Assembly (NCBI RefSeq): GCF_963576675.1 | Contig: NC_088919.1 | Span: 47,452,501 to 47,516,500 of the forward strand | DNA from: Euphorbia lathyris | Lineage: Eukaryota; Streptophyta; Magnoliopsida; Malpighiales; Euphorbiaceae | Length of the DNA stretch: 64,000 bases | Reading direction: 5' to 3' | Shown here: piece after piece, positions 1 to 9,856 of the stretch | Layout of the letters: each line of letters begins with the position of its first letter | How positions within the stretch are numbered: the stretch's first letter is position 1 | Position numbers and translations under genes: made by a program | Notes under the pieces: generated by a model | What the model saw: the letters and a program-made list of their open reading frames with translations, nothing else | Database searches by the model: none | What the model was told of the DNA's origin: nothing

Positions 1-3000
1 CAAGTTAAAATATGACTTTGCACCTGTTTACACTAACAAGAAAGGACCCAAAAGGAATTGGGTACCTAAAAATGAATAGTTTAAAATGCAGGTCAGCTTG
101 ACATGCGTGGAGAAGTCAAAACTATGGTATATAGACAGCGCATGCTCAAGGCATATGATAGGTGATGAAACTCAGTTCATCACACTAGAGCTTAAACGAG
201 GTGGAAGTGTAAGCTTTGGAGACAACAAGAAGGGTAAGATAGTCGGCTCAGGTACTATCGGAGGTAACCCAACTATTGAGTCTGTCTCCTTAGTTAAAGG
301 TCTCAAATACAATCTGCTGAGTGTAGCCCAGCTTTGCAAGAGCGGCAGAAGGGTTGTATTTGATGATACTAAGTGTCAAATACTCGAGGGAAATACAAAT
401 GAGTTAATTTTAACTGCCCCTCGTGTAGAAAATGTATACATGATAAACTTAGAAAAACAGTTTTCTAAAAACATATGCTTAGTGTCTAAAGAGGACAACT
501 CCTGGCTATGGCATAGAAGACTTGGGCATGTCAGCATGGACCTTCTTGCCAAATTAGCTAGAAAGAAATTAGTTGAGGGATTACCCAAATTAAAGTTTGA
601 AAAAGATCAACTGTGTAAAGCTTGTCAGCAAGGCAAACAAACTAAAAAATCATTTCATAGCAAAAATATTGTCTCAACCAAAAGACCATTGGAATTACTA
701 CACTTGGATCTTTTCGGACCTATCCAGCCACTCAGCTTGGGAGGTAAGAAATTTTCCTTGGTTATTATAGATGATTTCTCTCGGTACACTTGGATCATCT
801 TGCTGAGTAGCAAGGATGAAACCTTTGAGATGTTTACCACATTGATCAAAAAGCTTGAAAATAACAAAGACCTAAGAGTAGCTCACATTAGAAGCGACAA
901 CGGTGGAGAATTCAAAAACCAACAGTTTGATGAATTCTGTGAAATCAGTGGTATTGACCACAACTTCTCTACTCCTAGAACACCTCAACAAAATGGGGTC
1001 GTTGAAAGGAAAAATAGAACCATTGTCGAAATAGCTAGGACAATGCTGAGTGAGAATAGGCTTCCAAAGTACTTCTAGGGAGAAGCTGTTCACACGGCAT
1101 GTTACATACTGAATAGGGCTCTAGTTAGACCTATACTTAAGAAAACCCCATATGAACTTTGGAAAGGTCGAAAGCTCAACATTGGATACTTTCGTGCCTT
1201 TGGGTGTAAATGCTTTATACTCAATACAAAAGACAACCTTGCTAAATTTGATGCTAAAGCTGAAGAGGCAATCTTTTTAGGGTACTCAACAAACAGTAAA
1301 GCATATAGAGTATTTAACAAAAGAACTCAGGTTGTAGAAGAGTCTGTACATATTGAGTTCGATGAAACTGGCCCTACAGGTAAGTCAGCTCAGCCTGAAG
1401 AAGATGAACCAGGCTCAGCTTCCGCTGATCAACCAGAAGCCTCTGTGTCAACTATACAGGAGCTGACCCAAGGTAAGCAAGAAATTGAAATATCATTTGC
1501 TGACCAATCTATTCCTGTAGAGATTGTAGAAACACCTCTTACAAACAGCTCAAAATTGCCCAAGGAAATAAAGATCCCAAGAGGACATACAGAACAAGCC
1601 ATTCTTGATGCCGCCAACAACAAATTAATGAGCAGAGATCAGCTTAGAAAATACCTCAACAATGTTGCATTCGTCTCAATACATGAGCCAAAGAACTTTG
1701 CTGATGCTGAGCAAGATGAATATTGGATCAATGCTATGCAAGAAGAGCTTGACCAATTTACCAAAAATGATGTATGGGATTTAGTACCTAAACCTAGGAA
1801 TCAAAAGCCCATAGGAACCAAGTGGGTCTTTAGAAATAAGCTAGATGAGCATGGAAATGTGATTAGAAACAAAGCTCGACTTGTAGCCCAAGGCTATAGT
1901 CAGCAAGAGGGTATAGACTATGGAGAAACATTTGCTCCTGTTGCTAGATTAGAAGCTATACGTATATTGTGTGCCTATTCTAGTTACATGAATTTTAAAC
2001 TATATCAAATGGATGTGAAAAGTGCATTTCTTAATGGCTTTATAAACGAGGAGGTATATGTTAATCAACCTCCTGGGTTTGAAGATCCAAAATTTCCAAA
2101 CCACGTTTATAAACTCAAAAAGGCCCTGTACGGCCTAAAGCAAGCTCCAAGAGCTTGGTATGAGAGGTTGACCAACTTCCTGCTGACCAGGAGCTATGTC
2201 AGGGGAAAAGCTGACACAACCTTGTTTATTAAGAAAAAGGGTAAACATACCCTACTTGCACAGATATATGTAGATGATATAATTTTTGGTGCTACTGACG
2301 AATCTTTGTGCAAAGAATTTAGCCAACAGATGCAAACTGAGTTCGAAATGTCCATGATGGGTGAACTCAACTTCTTCCTTGGACTTCAAATCAAGCAAGG
2401 TAAGAATGGCATCTTTATAAGTCAGTCTAAGTACACCAAGGAAATGTTAAAGAAATTCAGCATGGTAGATTGCAAACCAATATCAACCCCCATGGGTACT
2501 GATACTGTCCTATGCAAGGATGAGAAAAGTAAGTCAGTTGATAGTAAGCTCTATCGAGGTATGATAGGTTCTTTACTCTATCTCACTGCCAGTAGACCGG
2601 ATATTCAATACTCAGTATGCTATTGTGCTAGATATCAAGCTGACCCCAGGGAATCTCATCTAACTGCTGTAAAAAGAATTTTTAGATATTTGCAAAGCTC
2701 AGTTGATGCAGGTCTATGGTATCCAACCTCAAATGAATTCACACTCATCGGATATACTGATGCTGACTATGGACGGGATAAGCTAGAACGGAAGAGTACT
2801 TCAGGAGGATGCCATTTTCTCGGAAGCTGTCTAGTATCTTGGTTCAGCAAGAAGCAATCATCCGTAGCCCTATCTATAACTGAAGCTGAGTACGTGGCTG
2901 CTGGAAGCTGTGTAGCACAAGTCCTATGGATAAAGCAACAGCTTGAGGATTATGGAGTCAAAACAAAGACAATAGAGATCAAATGTGACAACAAAAGTGC

Positions 3001-3211
3001 CATTGATCTATCAAAGAACCTAGTCCAACACAGCAGGATGAAGCATGTTAGCATAAGGCATCACTTCATCAGAGATCATGTACTAAAAGATGAGATCAAG
3101 CTGACCTATGTGCCAACAAATGATCAGCTTGCAGATATCTTCAAAAAGCCCTTGGCACGAGAACAATTCAACACACTAAGGGAAGCAATTGGTATGTCAA
3201 ATCCACTCTAA
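1..3211 (+). pseudogene. Ty1/copia gag-pol (Sirevirus-like), 5' end outside window, two in-frame stops
   Basis: One reading frame runs from the window edge to 3211, broken by TAG at 77-79 and TAG at 1076-1078. Seen in order: the end of gag with a GPKRNWVPK-like stretch; a retropepsin active-site motif DSACSRHM near 137-160; GAG-pre-integrase with WHRRLGH and CKAC zinc ligands (about 510-640); an integrase core with LHLDLFGP, IIDDFSR and SDNGGEF, the last followed by QQNGVVERKN (690-1020); reverse transcriptase with [16 protein letters not shown] and YVDDI (1820-2290); and RNase H with YTDADY and SITEAEY (2750-2900). The order integrase before reverse transcriptase is diagnostic of Ty1/copia. 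The 1076 stop replaces the expected Trp in a conserved YFW-type motif. After it the frame stays open with no indels to 3211, so the copy is recent but cannot make a full polyprotein. Family assignment is from motifs; the Sirevirus label rests on the downstream ORF and LTR. Confidence 0.93.
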
Positions 3212-3816
3212 CTAAATCTGTATTGAATAATTGTGATATGAGTGGAACTTTGAATAATTGTGCAAATGCCATGTTGAGTAAAATATCTACTCCTTACTAA
3301 GATTGAAAATGAAAAAGCCACCCTATGCTGAATTGACATATATATTGAGTGATGATACTGAGTAGGCATAAAAGCTGAGTAAACATCCTATGCTGAGTAG
3401 AAAAACATATTGAGTAATCACTCTATGCTGAGTAAATACACATGCTGAGTGAGTAACGTATGTTGAGTTAATTAGAGATAGAGAAATTATCTTCACAAAA
3501 GTTAGGCACTCATATCGTGGATGCTTCGAATTCTAGCAAAACCTAGTAAAAACCCACTCGTGAAAAGTGAACCAACACGTGTAACCTCTGGCACCTTAGG
3601 AAGACGCACATTAACGGCAAATCCCATGCGCCGAAGATGTCATAATTGACAAAAATTTTGTCGGTTGAACGTCCCTAGGTAAAAACGGCTAGTTAATGAT
3701 TAAGGGCCGTCGTAAATTTATATAAAAAGTGGAAGAATCCCCACTTTTCATTCCTTACGACTGTAATCTCCCGAAATCAAACTTCTTTCTCTCTAAGAAC
3801 TTCAAAACCTTCAAAA
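3212..3816 (+). other. pol-to-env-like spacer with degenerate TGCTGAGT repeats
   Basis: No ORF is seen here. Between about 3325 and 3475 the 8-mer TGCTGAGT and close variants recur about seven times at irregular spacing. The rest looks like the leader of the next ORF: a TATA-like TTTATATAAAAAG at 3717-3729 lies about 90 bases before the ATG at 3817, so the downstream ORF may have its own promoter. Inference only. Confidence 0.5.
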
Positions 3817-6748
3817 ATGGCTTCCGGCAAAAACAAAACCCCTAAAACTCAAACCACAGACAAACCCACTGACCACGTGGGTCCTTCGACGGAAATAGAA
3901 AGGAAAATGATCAAGGTACACTCAAAGGTCAACAATCTGGAGGTTTTAAAATGCCGATGGTTTTCTCCAAGTTTTGTCTCATCTGAGAAACCATTCTGTG
4001 AATGGATCGAGAAGAACAAGTGGAAAGGTCTCTTCTCTCTTTCAGGAACAACCTATCCCAGGTTAGTACGGGAATTCTACTCGAATCTACGTGTTGAAGC
4101 AGATGACTGTGACTATTTGGAGACCACTATTAAAGGTCAGAAAATCGTTGTAACCCCTGCCTATCTAGCCACATTGCTAGATTTACCAGACGAAGGAATT
4201 CAATTTAGAACGACAAAGGAGAAAATACCAAAAGCCACAACTGAGAAGCTAAAGGGGTTCTGTAAACCCAAAGATCATAAGGGTGAAATACCCAACACCT
4301 GTATGGGTAAAGAACAGAAGATGGTCCACTTCATGCTGACCAACTTTATCTTCCCCAAACTCAGCTCAGCTTCATCCGCATCAAACTTCGAACAGTGCTT
4401 CATCTGGCACATGTTGACCTGCGCTCCGTTCAATCTTCCCATCTTTCTAGTTGGAGCGTTTCAACGAAGTGGTAAGAAACTCCGCTTGGGCTCACTCATT
4501 ACAAAAATTATACAGGACAAGCAAATAGAGACGGTGAATGAAACAAGCACATTGGGAAGTGAAATCACTGCAATCCTACTGGATGGACTATTGTATAATC
4601 AACCCTTGAAGGGATATGAAGGAGCTGGAGATGCTGAGGAAGATGAAGAAGCTGAGCAACAAGAAATTGAGCCTGAAGCTGAGCCTGCAAAAGATGTTGA
4701 GGCTCATGTTGAGTCACCTGAGATAGCTCAGCCTAAGAAAAGGAAGAAGAGGAAGGCTGTAGAAACCTGCTCCAAAGACATTCATGCTGTCCCAAAGAAA
4801 GTAAGGCTTTCATCAAGGGAAAAAGCTAAAGCTGACAAGGCTAAGGAACAAGCTGAGAAAAGAAAGAGGCAAGAAGTGCCTGAGGATGAGGACGAAGAAA
4901 CTCCAGAATCTCCTTTAAAGAAAAGGAAAAAGGGTAACTCCTTAAAGATAGTGGAAGCTGTCCCACTAGCCTCTACTCAACCTGAAGGTCATGGAACTGA
5001 CCAAGAAAAGGAAGTTGTGGAAGAGACTGAGCAACATGTTGAACACCAAGAAGTTAATACTAAGCAGGAAGAATGTCCCAATGTTGAAGAATCTCAGGAT
5101 GATGCTGAGCAGAGAAGGAAAGAAAGTAATGCTATTGAGGGTCCTTTTGAGCAACCTGTAGAAGAGGAGACCGTTGCTACTGAGTCCAGTGAAGGTATTC
5201 GAACTGACCATTCACCGCCAAGAGCTGAGACACGGCGAAGACTCAAAAAGAAAGCGCAAAAGCAAATTGATCTCATGGACGACTTTCCCATTGATGAGCC
5301 TGAAACTGACCTCTCTACAATCCAGTTCTAGTACTTCTCCAATGAAACTGAGTCACCACCAGAAAATCTAGTGGAAAAACAAGCCTCTGTTACTCAGGAT
5401 GAGGAACAAGCCAAAAACCCTGCAGATCCAATTCAAGCTGCTCAAAGTAACACACTTCCTGTCTCCACTTCACCACTTCAAGCTGAGCAGATTAACTTAT
5501 CTAATCAAGTTCCACCCCCAACACAACATGTTGATGATTCAGCTCATCCAATCAATCAAAGTCCAGGTACCAATCAAGGTACTCAATCTGGCAGAGAACA
5601 AACTCCTCCACCACCATCAAACTCTGTACCAGCCTCTGAGAGTAATACTGCTAAGTTTGCATACTTGAATGCTACTGAGTCTGGCCGACGTGTCATTGCT
5701 TCTGCTCAGTCCTTGCTTCAAGATTTCCATACTACTCAAGCTGATGGTCACCAATCTACTCAAGCCGAGTCCTCCCACCTGTCAGGTATTACTCAGCTTC
5801 TGAATGAACTTCGAGGACTAAAGGATCTGGTTAGCGTTATCACTGCGGTTCAAACTCAGCAACCAAATCAAGAGCAAATAGCAAAACTGACTGAACTAGT
5901 GCTTACAATGGCCACCCATATGAATTCGCTTGAAGGCAAAATTCACCAACTGTTAGAAGTCAATCCAGGGTATGTCACTTCCACTGAGCTTCAAAACTAT
6001 TTTGTTAAGCTAACAGCGGAACTGACCACCTCTAGCGCAACTGCCAATCCTGAGTCTGCTACGTCTGCTGAATTGCAAGACTGTTTTACAAAGTTGAATG
6101 CTGAGCTGACCAAATTAAGTCCACCCAGCAATGCTGAGTTTGCCACCTCTGCCGAACTTCAAAAATGTTTCACCCAGCTTCATACTGAGCTGACGAGTAC
6201 ACGTGACTTAGTATCCTCCTCTTCTCAGTGTACTATTGACCAATTAAGTGAAGCAGTCAGACTACTCAACATCGACAGAGCCCAAATGGATGTTGATCCC
6301 ATCTCCAACACTGAACTCATGAGCTTTTCACAAGCTATCATGAAGGCAATGCGCATCAACAATGGCCAGCGCATGTTTTATGATTTTGCTCTGCTCAAAC
6401 TGTTCCATCAAGCTCTTGGTCAGATCACAAGCTCCTTCACCTGCCTGAGCAAATCTCATGAATGCCTCCTCAGTATGATCAGTAGCTCTCTTCGGGTTCC
6501 TCGGCATATCCAAGACGATAGTGTGCCAGTAATTGATGGCTTGGGAGAAATCACCAAAAGGCTCCAGCGCTACTCTCAGTATCTCTCCTCCGCAGCACGG
6601 AATGAAACTTTCCTCTACAAACCCGATGATGGCAAAACGGGGGATCAGTCAAGGAGGAACTCAGCCTCAGCCTGCAGGTAATGCGTCTGGAAGCAGAGGC
6701 AAAGGCATTGCTCACGATGATCTCTCAGCTCAGAGAAAGAAGAAGTAA
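3817..6748 (+). pseudogene. Envelope-like ORF of the Sirevirus-like copia element
   Basis: A frame of about 955 codons starts with MASGKNKTPK, is cut once by TAG at 5329-5331, and continues in the same frame to 6681. A single-base frameshift around 6640-6656 appears to have removed the true C-terminus, which reads on in another frame to TAA at 6748 (ending SAQRKKK). Residues about 60-250 resemble the plant transposon/env-like domain (FYSNL, then VVTPAYLATLLDLP). Residues 270-500 are Glu/Lys-rich with basic clusters such as KKRKKRK that could be nuclear localisation signals. A 28-residue unit is repeated at 5977-6060, 6061-6144 and 6145-6204 (T-S-x-E-L-Q..F..L..EL), suggesting a helical repeat. 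No signal peptide or clear membrane span is seen. Known: Sireviruses such as SIRE1 carry an env-like ORF after pol. Its function is not known. Confidence 0.82.
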
Positions 6749-7146
6749 AACCAGCTTAAGACTTAGCTTCTAGCTTAAGACTTAGCTTCATATCCTGTCT
6801 TTAAATCCTTGGTTGTTTGTTGTTTAGGTTAATATGTTTTTTTTTGTTTTGTTGCTTAAATCAATATAACAAGTATTAGTTTTCTTCCTGATCTGACTAA
6901 TGAAGTTTGAACAAACAAATCAAAAAGGTTAAACACATTAACACTAAAAATAAACTGAGAGACAACATCCTTCCAAAACTGAGTCAGTACACACAAATGT
7001 CTTAAGTCTAATTAAATTAGATCTTGGAAGGTTTAGAATAAAGGTAAGACAAAATGTATGCAACCCTTACGGGGGAGTCATATCAAAAATATCAATCATG
7101 GGGTAACTTATAACTGAGTTCCGTAATTATGTATTTTGCCAACATC
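6749..7146 (+). other. 3' untranslated spacer of the copia element
   Basis: Non-coding. A second polypurine-like run (ACGGGGGAGT, near 7069-7078) lies about 80 bp before the canonical tract. Multiple polypurine tracts are a known habit of Sireviruses and support that assignment. Confidence 0.5.
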
Positions 7147-7160
7147 AAAATGGGGGAGTT
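7147..7160 (+). promoter_or_regulatory. Polypurine tract of the copia element
   Basis: AAAATGGGGGAGTT lies directly before the LTR start TGTTGAAACACC, the position where plus-strand DNA synthesis is primed in LTR retrotransposons. Confidence 0.85.
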
Positions 7161-8565
7161 TGTTGAAACACCTTTCCATAAGATTTTGATTTGACAAAAT
7201 CATCCATGATTAAGAGGCAATTAAATTTATATGCTTTGATTTAATTGTACTAATATGTTTGTTAGATATTGAGTGCAAAAATATATAAAGTAAAGACAGG
7301 ACAAAAGTCAGCACAAGCGAAGCTGAGTAGAACGGAACTCAGCATGACAGAATGGAAGCTGAGTGGAGTAAAATTCAGAAGCAAAACGAAGCTGACTAAA
7401 GTTGAAGATTTCTTCAAAACGGTTAAAACGGAGCTGACCTAGAAGGAACTCAGCATGAACGTTGAATACTCGAAGAGAACAAATGAAGCTGAGTGACGGT
7501 CAGGACAGCATAAAGGATCTGTTCACTAAAGGACAAAGTCTGCCAATCTTCTGCACCAATAATTGGAACCTCGAAGACACCTAAAAGACTAATTCCAAGA
7601 GTCATGGGACGTTGGATTATTGGAAACAGACAACTGGTACAAAAAGACAAACCAGACGCTAGAAGACAAACCTGACGCCTGAAGAAAACAGAGAAAGGGA
7701 ATGGCGGTGCAGTCTGAAGCTGTCCAGAAATTGTTCCCCAAAAGAGCCGTTTTGGTGTTAACGGCTAAGACATTTCAAAACGATCAAATCTACATATTTC
7801 CTTCTATAAAAGGACAATCGATGAACTTGGATCATTACTGAAGCATCGAAAGAAAAATACAAGAGAGAAAGTTTCAAAAGCACTCAAATACAAAAAGGAT
7901 CTTACACCAACTTTTCTATTCTATGTGTAAATGCTAGATTGATTTGTAATCATCTAAAGTGTTCTTTAGTTCAAAAAGAACAAGTCTGTGATCAATAGGA
8001 ATATTGAGAGTGTTAAGTTGAGTGCTTGGCTGTAAGCATTTCAGTGGTAGAGAAATCTAGGTGCTGGGTTGTAGCTCTTAGTAGGAGTTGAGTAGACGAA
8101 TAGAGAAAGGTACTCTTGCATATTCAACTGCCTTGTAATTGGTTTGTGCTCTACCTTTAAAGAGCTCAGTATTGGATTCAAAAAGCCCGGAGGACTCTGG
8201 GGACTGGACGTAGGCAGAGAGGCCGAACCGGGATAAGTGATACTGAGTAATCTCTAAACTCTCTCTTATAATTGCATGTGTTGTTTGCTTTATTTACTCA
8301 GCATATATAAATTGCCTAAGCTGATCTTGAGTAAGTAAGTGGTGCTGAGTTAGAAGCTGACCTCCAAGAGTGTCAATTCTTAACTCTCAAGATGGTCAAC
8401 ATCTGACTAAAGCTGTCCTGAGATATATCTCACCAAGCTGACCAAAGGCTAAGTTAATAAATTCTAAAAATAACTTCCAGTCAGCTTAATTAAAACGCGA
8501 AAAAGTTATATTAGTTCCTAACCCCCCCCCCCCTCCCCCTTGGAACTAATTACCAGGGACCAATA
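7161..8565 (+). mobile_element. 3' LTR of the copia element
   Basis: It starts TGTTGAAACACC, exactly like the solo LTR at 29809, and ends around 8565 in CCAATA where the solo LTR ends CCAACA (terminal CA changed to TA). A TATA box CTATAAAAGG lies at 7804-7813. Three paired heptamers (GCTGAGT and ACTCAGC separated by 8 bp) are at 7322-7343, 7358-7379 and 7433-7454. Near the 3' end a long C-tract (8522-8539) is flanked by TTAGTTCC (8511-8518) and GGAACTAA (8542-8549). The LTR abuts LINE sequence that is uninterrupted in copy II (near 27513), so the element inserted into that LINE. The 5' LTR is outside the window. Confidence 0.88.
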
Positions 8566-8937
8566 CACAGTACTTTATTTATAGGGATTCATGATATGAA
8601 ACTAGTGGAAGCGTTGGCTCTACATGAAAGTCTTCAGTGGGTCTTCGGTTTGAATCTATCTAAAGTAGAATTCGAGCTCGATGCAAAGATTATGGTCGAA
8701 TGGATTAGCTCTAATAGGCCCGACTTGTCCATTTTTTGTGCAATTCTTGAAGATTGTAGGGCTATTCTTAAGGTTAATCGAGACTTTTATATCTCATTTG
8801 TTTTTCATTTAGCGAATGGAGCTGCTCATACTGTTGCTCAGCAGTCTCTTTCCAATGCTAACGATTTATTTTTGCTTTCAATGCCTAGATGGCGTAGTGA
8901 TGTTATTGCCAATGATTTACATATCGTTCTTTAATAA
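8566..8937 (+). pseudogene. LINE ORF2 RNase H fragment, copy I
   Basis: The 112-residue open frame 8596-8934 matches the RNase H-like domain at the C-terminus of many plant LINE (L1-type) ORF2 proteins. It shows the pattern EALALHESLQW, then ELDAKIMVEWI, then FHLANGAAHTVAQQ. It is the counterpart of 27515-27883 in copy II. The upstream ORF2 is cut off by the copia insertion. After the stop comes an AATAAAG signal and an A-run (8951-8959), as expected of a LINE 3' end. It is a domain remnant, not a gene in its own right. Confidence 0.78.
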
Positions 8938-9363
8938 AGCTTATGTTTTATAAAAAAAATTAGTTAGACTATTAAACTATGGCTTATCCTTAACACTTGT
9001 CTCTTAAAACTTTACCAGAATTATTGTTATTAATACCAAATATCTCTCTTATCATAAATAAGAGAAGATTTGAGAAAAGAATTGTCAAAATTTCATTTGT
9101 AATACAAAACGTCATATAAAAAAACTAACTAGTAATCCTAAAATGACATGTAAAAAACCTGGAAAGAGTAATCCATAAAAGTCTAGAGGAGCTCTATAAT
9201 AAGGTCTTAACTAATTAGTAATTATGGAAGTCTCATCACGTAATTACCATAAACATTCACTGCTCTCCACCTTAGGTGCAATGTGTTGGTTTAGGGACAA
9301 ACAAGATGAAAGTCAGTGGACCTATAACGACTTTGTCCTAAAAGGTTGTGTCAGGGTGAAAGA
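8938..9363. other. Spacer between LINE end and LTR element, copy I
   Basis: AT-rich sequence with no convincing ORF, nearly identical to 27906-28316 in copy II. Nothing else is recognised in it. Confidence 0.5.
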
Positions 9364-9856
9364 TGTCCCGAGGACAGATCTGGACAACGTGAAAACCCTG
9401 TGTGGCGGCTTCCCTAATCCTTTAGCCAGCCCACCGATAGAGATTGGTTTTATCCATTATATGTGTCCCTTTAATGCATATGTTGGCATTCCATCCCGAA
9501 AGGTACCCTATATATCAAACTTCGCCCTAGAAGTGACACCAACTATACACTATCTTGGAGCCTAAAGTGCCCATTTGGTTCCATCTCTATGGACGCATTT
9601 TCCTCTTTATCCCTAAAGATGAATGTCCGACACTCCTAGTCCTTGATAGGCTAGGGTGGATTGCTTAAGCTACTGTCGACCACTAACCCAAGGGGTGGCA
9701 AAGATCCAAGGCCTAAGGTATCTTTATCTATTATAGTGTTTCTCATACCAACTTGGGATTCACTCCCAATGACTGTTGATATGTTCCATTAGACGCTGCT
9801 CCTCAAAGCATCCTCTTAACCTTACCGTTACTTGGGGTTGACTCTGCCTACGAGCA
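9364..9856 (-). mobile_element. 3' LTR of old minus-strand LTR element, copy I
   Basis: About 493 bp. It aligns, with many substitutions, to the interrupted sequence 12760-12975 plus 15476-15744 (about 485 bp). On the minus strand it starts TGCTCGTAGG and ends in GGGACA. A polypurine run lies just inside it. The high divergence between the two LTRs (roughly a quarter of positions by eye) means an old insertion. Confidence 0.6.

Noticed and set aside
8596..8934. 112-residue ORF as an independent RNase H gene
   Set aside because: It is the end of a LINE ORF2 with its A-tail; copy II shows the upstream remainder.
9224..9565. 113-residue ORF, and related ones at 12749-12940, 28309-28518, 53070-53267 and 56127-56532
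   Set aside because: These lie in copies of the old LTR; frames are not preserved between copies.
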